Source: JAIVGV01 sp045807785
GTDB lineage: Bacteria > Acidobacteriota > Blastocatellia > Pyrinomonadales > Pyrinomonadaceae
Direction: 5' to 3'
NCBI GenBank assembly: GCA_045807785.1
Contig: JBJMGS010000055.1
Coordinates: 1-5,365 of the forward strand
DNA length: 5,365 nucleotides
Shown here piece by piece: positions 1 through 5,365 of the stretch. A model generated the notes under the pieces. It saw only the letters and a program-made list of their open reading frames with translations. It was not told the DNA's origin and made no database searches. The translations under genes and the position numbers were made by a program. Numbering within the stretch: the first letter of the stretch is position 1; every line of letters begins with the position of its first letter.

Positions 1-1
1 G

Positions 2-2671
2 AGCGACAGGCTATGGACGGTACTCTCCGGTCGCAAGCTGGCATCACTCGACCTGGCGACGAACACTTACAACGTCGTCGCGGACTTCGGTGCTTTGTCA
101 GTCGCTGGCCTCAACCTAGTGACGAACGGCATACAGTCCATGCACATGGACGCGCACGACGAGGTGTTCGTCTTCCGCGTGACGAACCGGGTGAGCGGGG
201 CCGAGCAGGGCTACTTCGCCTACCGCCGCAGCGCGAACCGGGTTCTCTTCTACAAACCGAACACGGACGTGCATCACGTCCTCGTTGATCGTAGCGGGCG
301 CTACGTCGTCGCCAAGTACAACACGCAGATCGCCGACAAGCCGAACTCGACGGTCGTCGATCTGCAGGCCGCGCCGATCACCTTCACGGACTTGGTGGAC
401 GCGGCGCCCGACCAGTCCCCTGGCGGGCACGGCGACGTCGGGACGGGCGTCGTCCTCGGCGGCGCGCACAACATCGACACCTTCACCTTCCGCAGCCTGG
501 CGGCGCCCCACTCGTACGTCAACACGCTCTCCTACGGCTCGAACGACGCGCCGCGCGACCCGCGCATGCCCGGCACGAACTGGGGCCCGCCCGCGCACAT
601 GTCGCTGCTCGCCGACGACGAGACCTTCGCGCTCGTCGAGAGCTACGCCTGTGATCCGGCGACGCCGCTGTGCGACGAACTCGATCAGATCGGGAACGCC
701 CCCAACCCCTCGGTGCGCCGGCTGCTGCACCACCACTCGGTGTACCGGCAGTACGAGGACAGCCCGCGCGCCACGATCAGCCGCGACGGGCGGTTCGTCG
801 CCTTCACCTCCAACTGGGGCGGCACCGCCCGCCGCGATCTCTTCATCGCGAGAATCACGCCCGCACCGGCAATCGTGCCGACGCCCACTCCGACCCCGAC
901 GCCGACTCCCGTCTCCGTCCCCGCCTACGCCTCGTTCGTTGGCAGCGACACGGCGACGAAGGGTAACTGGAAAGGGACTTACGGGGGCGACGGCTACAAC
1001 GTGATCAACGACGCAACCAACATCCCCTCCTACGCGCAGGTCCCAGCCGGCAACCAACAGTCTTGGACTTGGGCATCCTCAACGAGCGACACGCGCGCGC
1101 TGGAGAAAGTGCTCGTCAACGACCGCATCGCCGCCACTTGGTACACGAGCCACACCTTCAGCATTGACCTGCACCTGACCGACGGGCAGCCTCACGGCGT
1201 CGCGCTCTACATGATTGACTATGATCGCAGCGGGCGCTCGCAGGTCGTCGAGGTCATAGACGCGAGCACCGGCGCGACGCTCGATAGCCGCAACGTCTCT
1301 TCGTTCTCACAGGGCCAATATCTGGTCTGGGACGTGTCCGGGCACGTCCAAATCCGTTTCACCGGGGCGACCGGCTCAGACGCCGTGCTGAGCGGTCTCT
1401 TCTTCCAACCAGCCAATCTCTCCCCGCCGCCCACGCCGACACCTACGCCGACCCCGACTCCGGCTCCCACCCCAGCTCCGACTCCGACGCCAACCCCAGT
1501 CCCGACGCCTTCACCGACGCCGACGCCGAACCCTGGTCCGTCTCCGCTCGTCTCGCCCGCGCTTGTCGCCGCCGCCCACGCGAAAGCTGAAGCGCTCGCC
1601 GCCTCGGCTAACCCGACCGACGCGCAGGTTGACGATCTGGCGAACGACATCGTGCGCGCCTATAACGCCTTTGACGCGGAGCGCAGCCGCGTCGCCGCCG
1701 CCGATCAGGTCGAGCGCGCCTTGCGCGCGGCGCTCTACTTCGCGCGCGGTGCCCAGTCACTCGCCGCGAGGCAGTACGCGACCGGTGCGCGCAGCCGCTT
1801 GCAGATCGACGCCGTGCGGCTCGGTCAGGCGCAAAGCCTGTTGCAGCCGGGCGCCGCCTCCCAATCATTCACCAGTAACGATCACGCTTTGAGCAGCGAT
1901 CCACTCGTCATCGGTCAGGCCGTGACGCTCTCCGGCGCGAGCCTCGCGCCGACGCTCTCCCCGCTCAGCCTCGGCACGATCACGGGCGATGCGGCGTCGA
2001 GCCCGCTCGCGACGACGATCAGCGCGGCGACGCAACTCGCGCCCGGCGCGCCGCAGTTCGAGTTGGCGGGCGCGAGCGTGACGATTGCGGGACGCGCCGC
2101 GCCGCTGCTCTACGTCTCGCCCACGCGCATCAACTTCTGCGTCCCCGTTGATCTCGCCGCGGGCGATTACGAGTTGCTCGTGACCTCGCAGCAGGGCTAT
2201 GTCTCGCGCGGCATGGTGTCAATCGCGCCGCTCGCGTCGGGGCTCTTCACTGCCGACGGCAGCGGCGTGGGCGCCGCCGCCCTGATGGACACGACGCGTG
2301 TTGCCGCGACCGGCGGCTATGACGTGCAGACTCCTTACCAACTCGGCGCGGACAAACGCACGCGCCTCACGCTCTTCGCCACGGGGCTCAGTGGCAACAC
2401 GGCGCTCAACACGGACGCCGGCAACGACGTGCGTCTCCCGGGCGGCGCGGTGCTGACGAACTTCGCCGAATCCGTCGCCGTCGAGGCGCACACCGCCGAC
2501 GGGCGCGTGTTCCAGTTGCCCGTCGAGTTCGCGGGCGCGCAGGCGAGCATGGCGGGCGTCGATCAGGTCAACGTCGTGCTCACTCAGCAACTCGGCGGCG
2601 CGGGTCAGGTCACGCTGACGCTCATCGTCGCCGGTCAGCGCAGCAACGGCGTCAGCGTCTTCGTGCGCTAA
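2..2671 (+). CDS. Modular secreted/surface protein with TIGR03437-like C-terminal domain (5' end outside window)
   Basis: The frame is open from the left edge to TAA at 2669-2671, so the true start and any signal peptide lie outside; 889 residues are visible. A TTG at 95 is in frame but the reading continues upstream without a stop, so it is unlikely to be the start. Numbering from the edge: residues 1-292 look like the last blades of a beta-propeller (repeated hydrophobic strands and a blade-like DGRFVAFTSNWGG segment near 780-825). Residues 293-303 are a PT linker. Residues about 304-472 form a beta-rich domain (GNWKGTYGGDGYNV, later HGVALYMIDYDRSGR, ending LSGLFFQP). Residues 475-515 are a second Pro-rich linker. 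Residues 516 to about 620 are Ala-rich and probably helical. Residues about 680-889 resemble TIGR03437 (VTIAGRAAPLLYVSPTRINF, then GLFTADGSG, ending GQRSNGVSVFVR). The protein is probably extracellular with a binding or adhesive role, which is inferred; no catalytic motif is recognised. The C-terminus has no PEP-CTERM motif, membrane helix or basic tail, so it does not look like an exosortase substrate. Confidence 0.88.
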   Translation, partial: SDRLWTVLSGRKLASLDLATNTYNVVADFGALSVAGLNLVTNGIQSMHMDAHDEVFVFRVTNRVSGAEQGYFAYRRSANRVLFYKPNTDVHHVLVDRSGRYVVAKYNTQIADKPNSTVVDLQAAPITFTDLVDAAPDQSPGGHGDVGTGVVLGGAHNIDTFTFRSLAAPHSYVNTLSYGSNDAPRDPRMPGTNWGPPAHMSLLADDETFALVESYACDPATPLCDELDQIGNAPNPSVRRLLHHHSVYRQYEDSPRATISRDGRFVAFTSNWGGTARRDLFIARITPAPAIVPTPTPTPTPTPVSVPAYASFVGSDTATKGNWKGTYGGDGYNVINDATNIPSYAQVPAGNQQSWTWASSTSDTRALEKVLVNDRIAATWYTSHTFSIDLHLTDGQPHGVALYMIDYDRSGRSQVVEVIDASTGATLDSRNVSSFSQGQYLVWDVSGHVQIRFTGATGSDAVLSGLFFQPANLSPPPTPTPTPTPTPAPTPAPTPTPTPVPTPSPTPTPNPGPSPLVSPALVAAAHAKAEALAASANPTDAQVDDLANDIVRAYNAFDAERSRVAAADQVERALRAALYFARGAQSLAARQYATGARSRLQIDAVRLGQAQSLLQPGAASQSFTSNDHALSSDPLVIGQAVTLSGASLAPTLSPLSLGTITGDAASSPLATTISAATQLAPGAPQFELAGASVTIAGRAAPLLYVSPTRINFCVPVDLAAGDYELLVTSQQGYVSRGMVSIAPLASGLFTADGSGVGAAALMDTTRVAATGGYDVQTPYQLGADKRTRLTLFATGLSGNTALNTDAGNDVRLPGGAVLTNFAESVAVEAHTADGRVFQLPVEFAGAQASMAGVDQVNVVLTQQLGGAGQVTLTLIVAGQRSNGVSVFVR
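878..910 (+). repeat. Pro-Thr linker repeat 1
   Basis: A run of alternating Pro and Thr codons encodes PTPTPTPTPTP between the beta-propeller-like region and the central beta domain. The codons alternate among CCG, CCC, ACG, ACT and ACC, so the repeat is conserved at protein level more than at DNA level. Such linkers are usually extended, flexible or O-glycosylated spacers in secreted proteins. Confidence 0.85.
1424..1546 (+). repeat. Pro-Thr/Pro-Ala linker repeat 2
   Basis: About 41 residues of Pro alternating mostly with Thr, with some Ala, Val, Ser, Asn and Gly, separate the central beta domain from the Ala-rich helical segment. The coding strand is C-rich and G-poor, giving a low-complexity tract that could vary in length by slippage. 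The opposite strand reads as a Gly-Val shadow frame, which is not a gene. Confidence 0.87.
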
Positions 2672-2685
2672 GGACGACAGATCGA

Positions 2686-2775
2686 GGCGGAGGGAGGGAG
2701 CGTCCGGCGCGGTCAACGCGCCTGGCTCATGCCGGGCTGAGACGCACGCCTCCCTCCACCTATATTTTGTTTGCC
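2686..2775 (+). terminator. Probable branched rho-independent terminator
   Basis: Fifteen or more bases after the stop of the surface-protein gene, GGAGGGAGG (2689-2697) pairs perfectly with CCTCCCTCC (2749-2757). Inside this outer stem lies a second perfect hairpin, GGCGCG (2706-2711), loop GTCAA, CGCGCC (2717-2722), and a weaker CTCA/TGAG pair (2726-2729 with 2738-2741). The right arm is followed by a T-rich run (TATATTTTGTTTG from 2761). A GC-rich stem followed by U-rich RNA fits intrinsic termination. The roughly 50-base branched loop is longer than usual, which lowers certainty. Confidence 0.5.
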
Positions 2776-2800
2776 CGCCCGTCCGCCGCTGCGCTAAACT
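2771..2800 (+). promoter_or_regulatory. Possible sigma70-type promoter for the exosortase operon
   Basis: TTGCCC (2771-2776) as a -35 and TAAACT (2795-2800) as a -10 are separated by 18 bases. They sit just after the putative terminator and about 110 bases before the exosortase start. Both hexamers match the consensus only partly, and the pattern is common by chance. The position between a terminator and the next gene is the main support. Confidence 0.33.
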
Positions 2801-2810
2801 CGCAGTGACC

Positions 2811-2823
2811 GGCGACTGTCGCC
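2811..2823. promoter_or_regulatory. 13-base palindrome, candidate operator
   Basis: GGCGAC-T-GTCGCC is a perfect inverted repeat with one central base, starting 11 bases after the candidate -10 box, where a repressor could block transcription. As RNA it would form only a tight small hairpin, so a DNA-binding site is somewhat more natural. GC-rich palindromes of this size also arise by chance. Confidence 0.27.
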
Positions 2824-2910
2824 GCGGAAGTCCTGCGGGGACGATATCCGTAACCGCCTACCGCCTGAAAGTCGTCATCCCTTACCCAAATAGTGTCTGA
2901 AACATTAAGC

Positions 2911-3978
2911 ATGAAGTCTGAGTCGCGTGCGCAACTGTGGCAGCCCCTCCTGATGGTCGCCGCGGTGGGTTTCGTCTATGCCACGATGCTCGCGAGGCTC
3001 GCCGGTCAGTGGTGGACGGACGAGAACTACTCGCACGGGCTGCTGATGCCGTTCATCGTCGGCTACATCCTGTGGGCGGAACGCGCGCGCTTCGCCGCCG
3101 CGCCGAAGCGGCCCGCGCTGCTGGCGGGCGCGGCGTGCGTCGTCCTCGCACTCCTGACGCTGTGGGCTGGGACAGCGGGCGCGGAGTTGTACCTGCAACG
3201 CACGTCGCTCGTGCTGATGATCGCCGGCATATGTGTGTACTTCTGGGGCTGGCGGGTGCTGCGGCTCGTCGTCGTGCCGCTCGTCCTGCTGCTGCTCGCG
3301 ATCCCGATCCCGGCCATCATCTTCAACCGGATCGCCTTCCCGCTCCAACTCTTCGCCTCGCGCGCCGCCGTCGCCTCGATGCAGATGCTCGACATCCCGG
3401 TCTTGCGTCAGGGGAACGTCATCGAGCTGATGACGCTCGGCTCTTCGACGCCGAAGCGCCTGGAAGTGGTCGAGGCGTGCAGTGGCATCCGCAGCCTGAT
3501 GACGCTCGTCACGCTCGCCGTCGTCTTCGCCTACTTCTCGCACCCGCGGGACGAGGCGCGGCAGGGTAGCGGTCGCTTCGCGTGGCTCAAGTCTTACGGG
3601 ACGTGGCGCTCCGCCGTGCTCGTCGCGTCCGCCGTGCCCATCGCGATCATCACGAACGCCGGACGCGTCAGCGGCACGGGGATTCTCTCGCGCTACTACG
3701 GGACGAAAGTCGCCGACGGCTTCTTCCACGAGTTCTCCGGCTGGGTCGTGTACGTTGTCGCCTTCCTGCTGCTCTTCGCGCTCGGCTGGCTCCTCGACAA
3801 ACTCGCCAACCGCAAGCAGCGGCGCGCGCACCGTCTCGCGGCGAGCGAACTAACAGTGGCGCCGCGCGCGGCGGAAGCGGCGCGTGTGGAACAGGCGGAC
3901 GAGGCGCGCACGGACTCCACATCGGTCGGCGCGCCGGTCGCGGCGGCGACGGCGCGCGGCGTCGGCGACGCATCATGA
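2911..3978 (+). CDS. xrt: Exosortase (EpsH/Xrt family transpeptidase-like membrane protease)
   Basis: An integral inner-membrane cysteine protease/transpeptidase expected to cleave C-terminal PEP-CTERM-type sorting signals from exported proteins in exopolysaccharide-producing bacteria. Numbered from ATG 2911 (355 residues), the conserved Cys is C190 in VEACSGIRS (codon 3478-3480), the Arg is R252 in ITNAGRVSGTG (3664-3666) and the His is H273 in FFHEFSGW (3727-3729), so the full Cys-Arg-His set is present. About eight hydrophobic segments are visible, as is the N-terminal DENYSHGLLMPFIVGYILW typical of the family. After the last membrane segment comes an unusual tail of about 58 residues rich in Ala, Arg and Glu. 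The start is uncertain: an in-frame GTG at 2893 would add six residues, and neither start has a convincing Shine-Dalgarno; ATG was preferred because the family tends to begin close to the first membrane segment. The exosortase subtype cannot be assigned from sight. The epsI gene follows after four bases, implying an operon. Confidence 0.94.
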   Translation: MKSESRAQLWQPLLMVAAVGFVYATMLARLAGQWWTDENYSHGLLMPFIVGYILWAERARFAAAPKRPALLAGAACVVLALLTLWAGTAGAELYLQRTSLVLMIAGICVYFWGWRVLRLVVVPLVLLLLAIPIPAIIFNRIAFPLQLFASRAAVASMQMLDIPVLRQGNVIELMTLGSSTPKRLEVVEACSGIRSLMTLVTLAVVFAYFSHPRDEARQGSGRFAWLKSYGTWRSAVLVASAVPIAIITNAGRVSGTGILSRYYGTKVADGFFHEFSGWVVYVVAFLLLFALGWLLDKLANRKQRRAHRLAASELTVAPRAAEAARVEQADEARTDSTSVGAPVAAATARGVGDAS

Positions 3979-3982
3979 GATT

Positions 3983-4633
3983 ATGAGATCACGCGGCTGG
4001 CATTACTGGGCGCTGCTCGCGCTGCTCGTGATGGGCGGCGCGGTCGTCAACCTGTGGGAACGCGCGGGCGAGGCGCACGTCGAGCGGCACGAACTGCACG
4101 AGTTCCCGGCGCAACTCGGCACGTGGCACCAGCGCGGCGCCGACGCGCGCTTCGACGCAGCGACCGAAGACGTTTTGCGCGCCGACGACTACCTCGTGCG
4201 CGACTACGCGATACCTGGCGGGCGCGTCGCGAACTTCTACGTCGGCTACTATGCCACGCAACGCAACGGCGCGACCTACCACAGCCCGCTCAACTGCCTG
4301 CCCGGCTCGGGCTGGACGATGCGCGACCCGGCAGTCATCCACATCACGCCCGCCGGCGGCGGCACGCCCTTCGAGGCGAACCGCTACATCGTCGAGAACG
4401 GCGACAACCGGCAGCTTTTGATCTACTGGTATCAGGGGCGTGGTCGCGCCGTGGCGAGCGAGTACTGGGGGAAAATCTACACCGTGCTCGACAGCGTGCG
4501 CCGCCGCCGCTCCGACGGCGCGATGGTGCGCGTGATGGTGCCGTTTACAAGCGACGAGGTGGGCGCGCTCAGCACCGCCGAAGACCTCGCGGCGCAAGCC
4601 GCCCCACGCCTGCCGGAGTTCGTCCCCGACTGA
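3983..4633 (+). CDS. epsI: EpsI family protein (DUF3485), exosortase-associated
   Basis: A 216-residue protein with one N-terminal membrane helix (about residues 7-24) and the rest probably periplasmic. The DUF3485/EpsI signature is clear: FYVGYYATQRNG, then YHSPLNCLPGSGW with H100, C105 and W111, then LLIYWYQGRGRAVASEYWGKIY (about residues 146-166) and a final DGAMVRVMVPF strand. EpsI occurs next to, or fused to, exosortases in exopolysaccharide loci and is needed for polymer production in some species; its biochemical activity is not established. ATG 3983 starts four bases after the exosortase TGA, so translational coupling is likely; only a weak GAGA lies upstream. The same frame is open further upstream inside the exosortase tail, but that extension is Arg-rich and lacks family features. 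Here the protein is a separate gene, not an exosortase C-terminal fusion. Confidence 0.93.
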   Translation: MRSRGWHYWALLALLVMGGAVVNLWERAGEAHVERHELHEFPAQLGTWHQRGADARFDAATEDVLRADDYLVRDYAIPGGRVANFYVGYYATQRNGATYHSPLNCLPGSGWTMRDPAVIHITPAGGGTPFEANRYIVENGDNRQLLIYWYQGRGRAVASEYWGKIYTVLDSVRRRRSDGAMVRVMVPFTSDEVGALSTAEDLAAQAAPRLPEFVPD

Positions 4634-4757
4634 GGAAATTGCTGGCGCAGTCGGCTCGCGTTCGGTTAAGATTGTGAGCGGCGGTTGCCGTCAAGCCCGC
4701 TCCCCCATAATTTCGGAAACGATCCGGGATTGAAAGTTTCTCCTGCGATGGAGACTC

Positions 4758-4790
4758 GCGCCGCAATGTCTGGGAAAGCGGCGCATTTTC
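4758..4790 (+). terminator. Possible terminator after epsI
   Basis: GCGCCGC (4758-4764) and GCGGCGC (4778-4784) form a perfect 7-base stem with a 13-base loop, followed at once by ATTTTC. The T run is only four bases and the site is about 125 bases past the epsI stop, so it could equally be a structured leader of the next gene. Confidence 0.32.
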
Positions 4791-4877
4791 GGACGAAGAC
4801 AAACATAAATTAGCGACTCTCGAAACTCTCCGGACGGGCCGTTGCCCCGGAACGTGCGGAAGAGGCGAGAGGAGCAC

Positions 4878-4883
4878 AGGGAG
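4878..4883 (+). promoter_or_regulatory. Ribosome binding site for the TPR lipoprotein
   Basis: AGGGAG lies 12 bases before ATG 4896, slightly far but usable; an AGAGGAG at 4868-4874 is farther still. It supports ATG 4896 over an in-frame GTG at 4854, which has no such site. Confidence 0.45.
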
Positions 4884-4895
4884 TTTTCCGCACAA

Positions 4896-5365
4896 ATGAA
4901 TCACAGAGAGTGCCAACGCTCCGGCGCACGCCGGGGTCTGCTGTTCTTCCTGCTCGCCGCGCTCGCCCTCTGCGCGCTCACCTCCTGCAAAGACCCCGAA
5001 AAGGCGAAAGCCGAGCACATCAGCCGCGGCGAGGCCTACCTCAAAGATAAAAAATATCAAGAGGCGTCGTTAGAGTTCCGCAACGCCGTCCAGCTCGACG
5101 ACCACTCCGCGCCGGCTCACTGGGGCTTGGGTCGCGCCTACGAGGAGACCGGACAGCTCCAGCAGGCGATGGAGGAGTACCAAGCGACCATCAGGTATGA
5201 CCAGAACAACCTGGTCGCGCGCGTGCGCCTCGGCATCCTCTTCATGTTCGCCTTCGGTCAGTTGAAAGACCCGAAGTGGAAGGACGAGGCGAAGGAGCTC
5301 GCCGACGAGGTCACAGCTAAAGACCCGAACCACATCGAGGGTCACATCCTCGAAGGCACGATCTA
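4896..5365 (+). CDS. TPR-repeat lipoprotein, PrsT-like (3' end outside window)
   Basis: The frame runs from ATG 4896 off the right edge with no stop; 156 complete residues are visible. Residues 1-14 are basic (MNHRECQRSGARRG), residues 15-28 are hydrophobic, and LTSC gives a lipobox with C31 as the predicted lipidated residue. From about residue 37 come tetratricopeptide-type helices: AEHISRGEAYLKDKKYQEASLEFRNAVQLD, then APAHWGLGRAYEETGQLQQAMEEYQATIRYD, then a degenerate third unit around VARVRLGILFMF. This matches the start of the TPR lipoproteins (PrsT, TIGR02917-like) found in PEP-CTERM/exosortase loci, thought to act as envelope scaffolds in polymer export or assembly. The neighbouring exosortase and EpsI genes support this, but a TPR lipoprotein alone is generic, and the 262-base gap suggests its own promoter. 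A short A-rich stretch (about 5043-5060) differs from the GC-rich surroundings and encodes the Lys-rich KDKKYQ helix. Confidence 0.88.
   Translation, partial: MNHRECQRSGARRGLLFFLLAALALCALTSCKDPEKAKAEHISRGEAYLKDKKYQEASLEFRNAVQLDDHSAPAHWGLGRAYEETGQLQQAMEEYQATIRYDQNNLVARVRLGILFMFAFGQLKDPKWKDEAKELADEVTAKDPNHIEGHILEGTI

Larger units (their letters stand above)
4634..4895. other. 262-base intergenic region with inverted repeats, no gene
   Basis: No credible coding frame crosses this gap; the minus-strand frame overlapping it is a shadow of flanking genes. It contains an inverted repeat GAGCGG/CCGCTC (4676-4681 with 4697-4702), a small GAAA-G-TTTC palindrome (4732-4740), TCTCC/GGAGA (4739-4743 with 4750-4754), a 7-base stem at 4758-4784, and GGGC/GCCC (4836-4839 with 4844-4847). 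AT-rich pockets at about 4666-4673 (GTTAAGAT, a -10-like hexamer TAAGAT at 4667-4672) and 4801-4811 could be promoter elements, but neither has a well-spaced -35 box. It probably ends the exosortase-epsI unit and carries the leader of the TPR lipoprotein gene. Confidence 0.6.

Noticed and set aside
116..1057. Minus-strand open frame of 313 codons
   Set aside because: Arg/Val/Gly-rich composition and full overlap with the well-supported + strand surface-protein gene mark it as a GC-rich antisense shadow.
1424..1546. Pro-Thr tract as a CRISPR or tandem satellite array
   Set aside because: The repeat unit is a two-codon protein pattern with variable codons and no spacers; it is a coding linker.
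2660..2671. C-terminus of the surface protein as a possible exosortase sorting tag
   Set aside because: It ends in a beta-strand (NGVSVFVR) with no PEP-like motif, membrane helix or basic cluster.
2723..2738. GG-N10-GC pattern (TGGCTC...GGGCT) resembling a sigma54 -24/-12 promoter
   Set aside because: The -12 element matches poorly, the site lies inside the putative terminator loop and is about 170 bases from the exosortase start; probably chance.
2905..3831. Minus-strand open frame of 308 codons opposite the exosortase
   Set aside because: Arg/Glu/Asp/His-rich low-complexity translation with no domain pattern; the + strand frame has clear exosortase motifs.
3884..3982. N-terminal extension of the epsI frame
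   Set aside because: The added 33 residues are almost all Arg, Ala and Ser, lie within the exosortase coding tail and precede the natural membrane anchor; ATG 3983 fits the family.

Overview
The window is GC-rich and protein-dense, with every supported gene on the + strand. It looks like part of an Acidobacteriota chromosome, possibly a Blastocatellia-like lineage. The lineage call rests on the C-terminal domain of the first gene, which matches the TIGR03437 type that is greatly expanded in Acidobacteria, and on its Pro-Thr-linked modular surface architecture. The class is an inference; no rRNA or other phylogenetic marker is present.

Layout. (1) Positions 2-2671 hold the 3' part of a large modular secreted or surface protein whose start lies left of the window: a beta-propeller-like region, a Pro-Thr linker, a beta-rich domain resembling a carbohydrate-binding fold, a second longer Pro-Thr linker, an Ala-rich helical segment and the TIGR03437-like end. 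(2) Positions 2672-2892 are a gene boundary, with a branched GC-rich inverted repeat followed by a T-rich run (probable terminator), a possible sigma70-type promoter and a short palindrome. (3) Positions 2911-3978 encode an exosortase (EpsH/Xrt family) with its Cys, Arg and His catalytic residues all present. (4) Positions 3983-4633, four bases downstream, encode an EpsI/DUF3485 protein. (5) Positions 4634-4895 are a 262-base gap with two inverted repeats and AT-rich pockets but no gene. (6) From 4896 to the right edge runs the 5' part of a TPR-repeat lipoprotein that leaves the window with no stop codon.

How they work together. Exosortase plus EpsI plus a TPR lipoprotein is the core of the PEP-CTERM/exosortase type of envelope locus. 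The exosortase is expected to process C-terminally tagged exported proteins at the inner membrane, EpsI is its usual partner in exopolysaccharide loci, and the TPR lipoprotein resembles the PrsT-like components found in such loci. No protein with a PEP-CTERM-like tail is visible, and the large surface protein does not end in one. The upstream gene is probably a separate transcription unit. I see no wholly new system. The points most worth a second look are the structured intergenic regions, the unnamed domains in the surface protein and the missing sorting substrate.
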